10,787 nt of DNA, from assembly GCA_007119005.1 (NCBI GenBank), contig SKQM01000100.1, positions 1 to 10,787 on the forward strand. Reading direction: 5' to 3'. This DNA comes from Thioalkalivibrio sp. (GTDB lineage: Bacteria > Pseudomonadota > Gammaproteobacteria > Ectothiorhodospirales > Ectothiorhodospiraceae). Positions 5,637 to 10,787 of the stretch are shown in pieces (positions within the stretch are counted from its first letter, which is position 1; every line of letters begins with the position of its first letter). Made by a program: the position numbers and the translations under genes. The notes beneath the pieces were generated by a model. The model did no database searches, was not told where the DNA came from, and saw nothing but the letters and a program-made list of their open reading frames with translations.

Positions 5637-6191
5637 CTAGATCGAACGCACCAGGATCAGCAGCACGTAAAGACCGATCAGCGCCAGCATCGGCGAAAAA
5701 TCGATCGCGCCGGTGTTCGGCAGTGCCCTCCGCAGCGGCCCCAGGATCGGCTGGTTCACGTCAGCGACCAGCCGGGCGATCGGGTTGCCCGCACGGGCAC
5801 CACCGGCCTGCAGCCAGCTCATCACCACCTCGATCACGAGGCTGATGATGAAGATCCAGATCGCCGTGACCAGCACCTCCCGGATGGACGCGATCAGTAC
5901 CGCAAACGGTGCGATATCGACGCCCATCAGGATCAGCCGCAGCCAGAATTCGATGAACTTGAGCAGCACGATCAATACGACGGCCGCGAGGTCCAGACGG
6001 CCCACCGGCGGGATCACGCGCCGCATCAGGGTCAGCGGCGGATTGGTCAGCTGCACGACGGCCTGGGAGATCGGGTTGAAGAAATCGGCCCGGACCAGGC
6101 CGAAGATCAGGCGCAGCAACAGCAGGATGATGTAGATCCCGAACAGGGTGCTGATCAGGAAATCGAGGATCTGGTCGAAGGGGCCTTGCAT
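5637..6191 (-). CDS. yggT: YggT family integral membrane protein
   Basis: This inner-membrane protein of 184 residues (E. coli 188) consists of two YGGT repeats. Each repeat has a cytosol-facing segment of the form NPI...L..PxL.P.RR.xP..G..D (39-68 and 136-165) followed by a hydrophobic span. Membrane segments lie at about 13-33, 67-90, 95-127 and 164-182. The family has been linked to osmotic or ion stress tolerance and to YlmG-like roles, but no biochemical activity is established. GGAG lies a few bases before ATG. It follows proC at 145 bases, a usual pairing in gammaproteobacteria. Confidence 0.9.
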   Translation of the reverse strand: MQGPFDQILDFLISTLFGIYIILLLLRLIFGLVRADFFNPISQAVVQLTNPPLTLMRRVIPPVGRLDLAAVVLIVLLKFIEFWLRLILMGVDIAPFAVLIASIREVLVTAIWIFIISLVIEVVMSWLQAGGARAGNPIARLVADVNQPILGPLRRALPNTGAIDFSPMLALIGLYVLLILVRSI

Positions 6192-6267
6192 CGCTTGCTC
6201 CGCTCTCCGCTGCCGGGGTGCCGCTGGTCGCCGGGTGCCCCGGCGGATTCGGCTGCTTCAGGTTAAA

Positions 6268-6282
6268 CCGGGCGGCGCCCGG
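6268..6282 (-). terminator. 15-base GC palindrome, possible proC terminator
   Basis: CCGGGCG and CGCCCGG flank a single central base. Read on the minus strand, downstream of proC, it is followed by TTTAA. As RNA this gives a 5-base GC stem with a 5-base loop and a very short U-run, so termination would be weak. As DNA it is a symmetrical site that could bind a dimeric protein upstream of yggT. Confidence 0.3.
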
Positions 6283-6336
6283 CACCAAGGGTTCTGACGG
6301 CGACTGTCCGGTCGCCGGCACTCGTGGCCGGCCGCA

Positions 6337-7155
6337 TTATCCACCAAGCTCCCGGCTGCGTGCAGCCGCACCGCGCATCGCCGTCTCGACCAGTTCCACG
6401 AACCCGGCCTGCTCGAAGATCGCGATCGCGCGCTCCGTGGTGCCGCCAGGAGACGTGACCCGTGCGCGAAGTTCGGCCGGATCGTTGCCGCTCTCGTCGG
6501 CCAGCCGCGCCGCACCGGTCACGGTGGCCAGCGTCAGCCGCCGGGCGGTGGCTGGGTCCAGCCCGAGGGATTCCGCCGCCCGGGTCATTGCCTCGATCAG
6601 CAGGAAGACATAGGCGGGGCCGCTGCCCGAGGTCGCGGTGACCGCATGCATCTGCTCCTCTGTTTCCAGCCATACCGTCGTGCCGACCGCTCCCAGCAGC
6701 CGATCCGCCGTCTCCCGATCCCTGGCGCTCGCGTGCGGGTTGGCAAACAGCCCGGTGATGCCGGCGCCGATCAGTGCCGGCGTGTTCGGCATCGCGCGCA
6801 CGATGCGGGTCTCCGGGCCGAGCCAGCCGGCAAGGCGGTCGGTCGTGATGCCCGCCGCCACCGAGACGACCAGCGGCTCTGCCGCTGTGACCTCGATCGC
6901 AAGGCTTGGCGCCAGCTGCGGCAGGGTCTGTGGCTTGATCGCGAGGACCAGGGTCCGGACCTCGGCCGCCAGTTCCTGCGGCCCGCGCAGCACGAGTCCG
7001 GGGAACTGGGCGCGCAGGGCCGCCGCGCGGTCACCATCCGGCTCCGCAAAGCCGATCGCGTCGGGCGCGACGCCGCTGCGGACCAGTCCGGCGATCAGCG
7101 CCTGGCCCATGTTGCCGGCGCCGATGAAGCCGGCTTCGAGTCGATCGTCGTTCAT
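6337..7155 (-). CDS. proC: Pyrroline-5-carboxylate reductase ProC
   Basis: This is the last step of proline synthesis: NAD(P)H-dependent reduction of 1-pyrroline-5-carboxylate to L-proline in the cytoplasm. The 272-residue protein (E. coli 269) has the dinucleotide-binding GFIGAGNMG (9-17), the central RAMPNTPALIGAGITGLFAN (120-139), the dimer-domain ATSGSGPAYVFLLIEAM (174-190) and the C-terminal signature VTSPGGTTERAI (233-244). The open frame continues far upstream, but ATG at 7155 gives the family length and overlaps the yggS stop as ATGA. Translation is therefore probably coupled to yggS. Confidence 0.95.
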   Translation of the reverse strand: MNDDRLEAGFIGAGNMGQALIAGLVRSGVAPDAIGFAEPDGDRAAALRAQFPGLVLRGPQELAAEVRTLVLAIKPQTLPQLAPSLAIEVTAAEPLVVSVAAGITTDRLAGWLGPETRIVRAMPNTPALIGAGITGLFANPHASARDRETADRLLGAVGTTVWLETEEQMHAVTATSGSGPAYVFLLIEAMTRAAESLGLDPATARRLTLATVTGAARLADESGNDPAELRARVTSPGGTTERAIAIFEQAGFVELVETAMRGAAARSRELGG

Positions 7156-7859
7156 GGCTGCCTCGCGTGTGGCCCTCGCGGGCCAAAGAGTGCGGTCCCG
7201 ATCCGGACCAGGGTCGCGCCCTCGAGGATGGCGGCCTCGAGGTCGTCGGACATGCCCATCGACAGGGTGTCGAGGGCGATTCCGCGAGCGTTCAGGGTGT
7301 CGCGCAGCTCGCGCAGCCGGGCGAACGGACGCCGCTGCGCGGCGGGATCCGCGGCAGGTGCCGGGATGGCCATCAGGCCACGCAGCACGAGATTGGGCAG
7401 GCCGGCCACGGACTCCGCCAGCGGGCCGGCCTCCTGCGGCGGCACACCGCCCTTGCCGGGCTCGCCACTGAGATCGACCTGCAGGCAGACCTGCAGCGGC
7501 GGCATACCGGCCGGCCGCTGCCGGGACAGGCGTTCGGCGATCTTCAGCCGGTCGATGCCGTGTACCCACGCGGCCCTCTCCGCCACGGCCCGGGCCTTGT
7601 TCGTCTGCAGCGTGCCGATGAAGTGCCATTCCGGCGCCGGGTCGAGGTCGGTCAGCGCGTCATGTTTGGCGACGAATTCCTGCACGTAATTCTCGGCAAA
7701 GCACCGTTGTCCGAGGGCGTGCAGCGCGCGGATCTCGTCCGGGCTGCGGGTCTTGCTGACCGCGATCAGCCGCACCTCCTCGCGGTCGCGGCCGGACTGC
7801 CTGCAGGCCTCCCGGATTCTCTGTTCCACCCCTGCCCGATGGTCTTCCAGTTGCTTCAT
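7152..7859 (-). CDS. yggS: PLP homeostasis protein YggS (PLPBP/YBL036C family)
   Basis: This cytoplasmic pyridoxal-5'-phosphate-binding protein controls the intracellular balance of vitamin B6 vitamers and thereby some amino acid pools. The 235-residue product (E. coli 234) has the PLP-binding lysine at Lys36 in LIAVSKT, the same number as in E. coli. It also has FAENYVQEF, WHFIGTLQTNKAR, a GLMAIPAP strand, and the phosphate-binding end SMGMSDDLEAAI...TLVRIGTALFG. The frame is open to 7946, but that extension runs into a repeat and gives no conserved sequence, so ATG at 7859 is chosen. No Shine-Dalgarno precedes it. It overlaps proC by four bases and diverges from pilT. Confidence 0.94.
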   Translation of the reverse strand: MKQLEDHRAGVEQRIREACRQSGRDREEVRLIAVSKTRSPDEIRALHALGQRCFAENYVQEFVAKHDALTDLDPAPEWHFIGTLQTNKARAVAERAAWVHGIDRLKIAERLSRQRPAGMPPLQVCLQVDLSGEPGKGGVPPQEAGPLAESVAGLPNLVLRGLMAIPAPAADPAAQRRPFARLRELRDTLNARGIALDTLSMGMSDDLEAAILEGATLVRIGTALFGPRGPHARQP

Positions 7860-7865
7860 AACGCT

Positions 7866-7871
7866 ATGATA
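7866..7871 (-). promoter_or_regulatory. -10-like hexamer directly before yggS
   Basis: On the minus strand TATCAT lies six bases before the yggS ATG, so transcription would begin at or next to the A of the start codon. Together with the missing ribosome site this suggests a leaderless message. The -35 position (CGGCAT, 7894-7889) is poor and lies inside a palindrome. Confidence 0.35.
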
Positions 7872-7882
7872 TAGTTCCAAGG

Positions 7883-7907
7883 AGGGAAATGCCGCGGCAT
7901 CTTCCCT
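7883..7907. repeat. 25-base palindrome upstream of yggS, possible operator
   Basis: The core ATGCCGCGGCAT (7889-7900) is a perfect 12-base palindrome, flanked by AGGGAA on the left and TTCCCT on the right with a single extra C. It covers the -35 position of the putative yggS promoter. It could be an operator for a dimeric regulator, or a hairpin if transcribed. Confidence 0.5.
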
Positions 7908-7929
7908 GGGGAAGCACTTGGCGATGTCC

Positions 7930-7988
7930 TTCGGCAGGCTCAACACGAACGGCAGATGAATGATTCCGTTCGTATTGAGCCTGTCGAA
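7930..7988. repeat. Long inverted repeat of dispersed-repeat type
   Basis: Arms 7930-7952 and 7966-7988 (23 bases each) are complementary at 21 positions; on either transcript one of the two differences becomes a G-U pair. The loop is 13 bases. The arms contain CAGGCTCAA and ACGAACGG, a motif I know from short dispersed repeats in many proteobacterial genomes. A further copy of ACGAACGG lies at 7991-7998. The element sits between yggS and pilT. It could act as a bidirectional attenuator or simply be an intergenic repeat. Confidence 0.65.
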
Positions 7989-8096
7989 CCACGAACGGAA
8001 TCGACCTGTTCGGCGCTTCCCCTAAAGCAACAGTGTCGTCCGCCGATACCGTGTTCGTGAGGCGGGCGACTGCCTATATCGAGTTCGGGGGACTCA

Positions 8097-9131
8097 ATGG
8101 ATATCACCCAACTGCTTTCTTTTGCCGTGAAGAACGGCGCATCGGACCTGCACATCTCCGCGGGGATGCCGCCGATGGTGCGCATCGATGGCGACATGCG
8201 CCGGGTCAACGTGCCGGTGATGGAGCACAAGGAGGTGCAGGCGCTGATTTACGACATCATGAACGACCGCCAGCGCAAGGACTACGAGGAGTTTCTCGAG
8301 ACGGATTTCTCTTTCGAACTCAAGGGTCTGGCGCGATTCCGGGTGAATGCCTTCGTGCAGGACCGGGGCGCCGCCGCGGTCTTCCGCACGATCCCGTCCA
8401 AGGTGCTCACGCTGGAGGATCTCGGCTGTCCCCGGGTGTTCGAGAAGATCGCCGATTACCCTCGCGGCATCGTATTGGTCACCGGCCCCACGGGCTCGGG
8501 CAAATCGACCACGCTCGCGGCGATGGTCGATCACAAGAACAAGAACGAGTACGGGCACATCCTCACCATCGAGGATCCGATCGAGTTCGTGCACGAATCC
8601 AAGAAGTGCCTGGTGAACCAGCGCGAGGTACACCGCGATACCCACGGTTTCAGCGAAGCGCTGCGCTCGGCGCTGCGCGAAGACCCGGACACCATCCTGG
8701 TCGGCGAGTTGCGTGACCTCGAGACCATCCGGCTCGCACTGACGGCTGCGGAGACCGGTCACCTGGTGTTCGGAACGCTGCACACGAGTTCCGCGGCCAA
8801 GACCATCGACCGCATCGTCGACGTGTTCCCGGGTGCCGAGAAGGACATGGTGCGGGCGATGCTGTCGGAATCGCTGCGCGCGGTGATTTCGCAGACCCTG
8901 CTGAAGCGCGTCGGCGGCGGCCGGGTCGCGGCTCACGAGATCATGCTGGGCACCCCGGCGATCCGGAACCTGATTCGCGAGAACAAGGTCGCGCAGATGT
9001 ATTCCGCGATCCAGACCAGCGCGGGACTTGGCATGCAGACGCTCGACCAGTGTCTCCGGGACATGGTCGGGCAGGGGCTGATTACGCGGGATGACGCCCG
9101 GCGCCGCGCGGTGAACCCGGACGCGCTCTGA
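8097..9131 (+). CDS. pilT: Type IV pilus retraction ATPase PilT
   Basis: This hexameric ATPase at the inner-membrane base of the type IV pilus drives depolymerisation of pilin and so twitching motility and DNA uptake. The 344-residue length equals that of Pseudomonas aeruginosa PilT. The key residues fall at the same numbers: Walker A GPTGSGKST (130-138, Lys136), Asp box ILTIEDPIEF (155-164, Glu163), Walker B ILVGELRD (200-207, catalytic Glu204) and His box AETGHLVFGTLHT (218-230, His229). The PilT-specific AIRNLIRE motif is intact at 288-295. The start is preceded by GGGGGA with normal spacing. It leads the pilT-pilU-third ATPase run; I could not identify its promoter with confidence. Confidence 0.96.
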   Translation: MDITQLLSFAVKNGASDLHISAGMPPMVRIDGDMRRVNVPVMEHKEVQALIYDIMNDRQRKDYEEFLETDFSFELKGLARFRVNAFVQDRGAAAVFRTIPSKVLTLEDLGCPRVFEKIADYPRGIVLVTGPTGSGKSTTLAAMVDHKNKNEYGHILTIEDPIEFVHESKKCLVNQREVHRDTHGFSEALRSALREDPDTILVGELRDLETIRLALTAAETGHLVFGTLHTSSAAKTIDRIVDVFPGAEKDMVRAMLSESLRAVISQTLLKRVGGGRVAAHEIMLGTPAIRNLIRENKVAQMYSAIQTSAGLGMQTLDQCLRDMVGQGLITRDDARRRAVNPDAL

Positions 9132-9191
9132 TCCCGGATGCGGTGATGGACCAAGTGGTCAAGCAGAACAGACAACGAGGGGTTTGAATCC

Positions 9192-10364
9192 ATGGATCGT
9201 GACAAGGCCATACGTTTCATGCACGACCTGCTGCGCACCATGGTCGAGCGCGGCGGTTCCGATCTGTTCATCACCGTCGGCATGCCGCCGGCGGCGAAGA
9301 TCAACGGCCTGGTCGCACCGATGACCGACCAGTCGCTGACTCCGGCGCACACCCAGGTGCTGGTGCGGTCGATGATGAACGACAAGCAGTCGGCGGAGTT
9401 CGACCGCAGTCACGAGTGCAACTTCGCGATCGGGCTGGAGGGCGTGTCGCGTTTCCGCGTCAGCGCCTTCACCCAGCGGGGGCATGTCGGGATGGTGCTG
9501 CGCACGATCCAGAGCAAGATCCCCAGCTTCGAAGAGATCAACATGCCGCCGCAGCTGAAGGATATCGCGATGACGCGGCGCGGGCTGGTGATCTTCGTCG
9601 GCGCGACCTCGTCGGGCAAATCGACCTCGCTGGCGGCGATGATCGGCTACCGCAACCACAACGCGGCGGATCACATCATCACCATCGAGGACCCGATCGA
9701 GTTCGTGCACCCGCATGACAGGAGCCTGGTCACCCAGCGCGAAGTCGGCGTCGACACCGAGAGCTACGAGATCGCGCTGAAGAACACCCTGCGCCAGGCC
9801 CCCGACGTGATCCTGATCGGCGAGATCCGCGACCGGGAGACGATGGATTACGGCATCGCGTTCGCGGAGACTGGCCACCTCTGCCTGTCCACTCTGCACG
9901 CGAACAACACCAACCAGGCGCTGGACCGCATCATCAACTTCTTCCCCGAGGACCGGCGTCCGCAGCTGTTGATGGACCTGTCGCTGAACCTGAAGGCGGT
10001 GGTGTCGCAGCGCCTCATCCGCACCCAGGACGGCAAGGGCCGGGTTCCCGCGGTGGAGATCATGATCAACACGCCGCTGATGTCGGACCTGATCCTGAAG
10101 GGAGCGGTGCACGAGATGAAGGACCTGATCAAGCGCTCCCGCGAGCAGGGCATGCAGACTTTTGACCAGGCGCTGTTCGATCTCTACGAGTCCGGCAAGA
10201 TCAGCTATCCCGAGGCGATCCGCAACGCGGACTCGATGAATGACCTGCGCCTGCGGATCAAGCTCGACAGCAAACGCGCCCAGCGCGAGGAGGAGCCCGA
10301 TGTGATGGACGACCTGTCCGGGCTCTCGGTATCCGAAACGGCCGACGACTTCGTCGCACGGTGA
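9192..10364 (+). CDS. pilU: PilT-dependent retraction ATPase PilU
   Basis: This PilT paralogue assists PilT in pilus retraction and in most species cannot retract pili alone. The 390-residue protein (P. aeruginosa 382) has Walker A GATSSGKST (137-145), Asp box IITIEDPIEF (162-171), Walker B ILIGEIRD (207-214, Glu211) and His box AETGHLCLSTLH (225-236). The PilT motif AIRNLIRE is replaced by NTPLMSDLILKG (293-304), and a C-terminal acidic tail of about 45 residues is present; both are PilU traits. It begins 60 bases after pilT with GAGGGG nine bases before ATG, and only five bases separate it from the next ATPase gene. Confidence 0.95.
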   Translation: MDRDKAIRFMHDLLRTMVERGGSDLFITVGMPPAAKINGLVAPMTDQSLTPAHTQVLVRSMMNDKQSAEFDRSHECNFAIGLEGVSRFRVSAFTQRGHVGMVLRTIQSKIPSFEEINMPPQLKDIAMTRRGLVIFVGATSSGKSTSLAAMIGYRNHNAADHIITIEDPIEFVHPHDRSLVTQREVGVDTESYEIALKNTLRQAPDVILIGEIRDRETMDYGIAFAETGHLCLSTLHANNTNQALDRIINFFPEDRRPQLLMDLSLNLKAVVSQRLIRTQDGKGRVPAVEIMINTPLMSDLILKGAVHEMKDLIKRSREQGMQTFDQALFDLYESGKISYPEAIRNADSMNDLRLRIKLDSKRAQREEEPDVMDDLSGLSVSETADDFVAR

Positions 10365-10369
10365 CCCCC

Positions 10370-10787
10370 ATGGCGGCTGCACAGATCGATCCCTACCTGA
10401 AACTGATGGCCCAGAAAGGGGCGTCGGACCTCTTCTTCATCACCGGAGCACCGATCAGCATCAAGGTCGACGGTCGCGTCCAGCCGCTGTCCAGCGCGCC
10501 GCTGAAGCCCGGCGAGGTCGCACAGATCGCCGCGGAGATCATGACGCCGGAGCAGAAGGGCTCGCTGGAGAAGGACCTCTCGGCCAATTTCGGGATTTCG
10601 CGCCCCGACGTCGGCCGCTACCGGGTCAACGTCTACCATCAGCGCGGCCAGGTCGCGATGGTGATCCGCCACATCCAGCTCAAGATCCCGACCATCGAGG
10701 AACTCGGGCTGCCGCTGGTATTGAAGGACTTCGTGATGCACCGCAACGGCCTGGTGCTGATCGTCGGTTCCACCGGTTCCGGCAAGT
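10370..10787 (+). CDS. Third PilT/PilU-family ATPase (partial, cut by window end)
   Basis: The first 139 residues of another PilT-type ATPase are present. They include the N-terminal PAS-like domain opening QKGASDLFFITGAP (15-28), VDGRVQPL (33-40), the linker GRYRVNVYHQRGQVAMVIR (82-100), KIPTIEELGLP (105-115) and a Walker A GSTGSGK starting at 133, which is cut by the window edge. The N-terminal domain looks more like PilU (SDLFFITG, RGQVAMVIR) than PilT, while the Walker A is of PilT style. ATG at 10370 starts five bases after pilU. An in-frame GTG at 10361 overlaps the pilU stop as GTGA and is a real alternative. Neither has a ribosome site, so translational coupling with pilU is likely. 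It could be a PilU2 or a PilT2; the missing C-terminal half would decide. Confidence 0.85.
   Translation, partial: MAAAQIDPYLKLMAQKGASDLFFITGAPISIKVDGRVQPLSSAPLKPGEVAQIAAEIMTPEQKGSLEKDLSANFGISRPDVGRYRVNVYHQRGQVAMVIRHIQLKIPTIEELGLPLVLKDFVMHRNGLVLIVGSTGSGK

Noticed and set aside
7860..7946. N-terminal extension of YggS to 7946
   Set aside because: The extra 29 residues come partly from the dispersed repeat, are not conserved in the family, and would move Lys36 away from its usual position.
8074..8080. TATATC as a pilT -10 box
   Set aside because: There is no acceptable -35, and the implied start would fall at the ribosome site, leaving almost no leader.
7940..8230. 96-codon minus-strand frame upstream of and into pilT
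   Set aside because: It runs through the inverted repeat and antisense to pilT, with no coding features.
9159..10382. 407-codon frame antisense to pilU
   Set aside because: It is a shadow of the strong pilU codon bias, with no family features.
1..10787. CRISPR, phage, transposase, toxin-antitoxin or defence genes
   Set aside because: No direct repeat-spacer pattern and no protein of these kinds was seen in any frame; all well-supported genes are core functions.

Overview
The window looks like a chromosomal segment of a GC-rich gammaproteobacterium. The block DUF4426 - yggT - proC - yggS facing divergently away from pilT - pilU is the arrangement known from Pseudomonas and relatives (PA0388-PA0396 region). 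nudE, yrfG and hspQ are also typical gammaproteobacterial genes. A member of the Chromatiales/Ectothiorhodospiraceae is my best guess, but that placement is inference.

Left part (1-4350). On the minus strand, reading right to left, an exported protein of unknown function is followed by nudE (ADP-sugar/NADH-type Nudix hydrolase) and then urtA (urea ABC transporter binding protein), whose downstream urtBCDE genes would lie beyond the left edge. The 347-base gap between nudE and urtA (1301-1647) is not empty. It holds a near-consensus sigma-54 promoter and three NtrC-type palindromes, the pattern expected for nitrogen-limitation control of urea uptake. On the plus strand, diverging from the exported protein by only 35 bases, are yrfG (HAD-type GMP/IMP nucleotidase) and then hspQ (heat-shock/Lon-associated factor). 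The gap 4087-4353 carries hairpins and a REP-like stretch but no convincing gene.

Middle (4354-7859). A small TauE/SafE-like membrane protein on the plus strand converges on a minus-strand set: yggS and proC overlap by ATGA, then come yggT and a DUF4426 exported protein. The metX-metW pair that sits between yggT and the DUF4426 gene in Pseudomonas is absent.

The yggS-pilT divergent gap (7860-8096) is rich in structure. It has a -10-like hexamer six bases before the yggS start codon, a 25-base palindrome, and a 23-base inverted repeat of the dispersed-repeat type.

Right part (8097-10787). Three PilT-family hexameric ATPase genes lie in tandem: pilT, pilU, and a third PilT/PilU-like gene beginning 5 bases after pilU and cut off in its Walker A motif by the window edge. 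Together they point to type IV pilus retraction.

I found no rRNA, tRNA, CRISPR array, insertion sequence, phage gene or defence cassette. Most of the window is ordinary core chromosome. The unusual items are the third retraction-type ATPase, the urtA control region, the structured yggS-pilT gap and the unknown exported protein.
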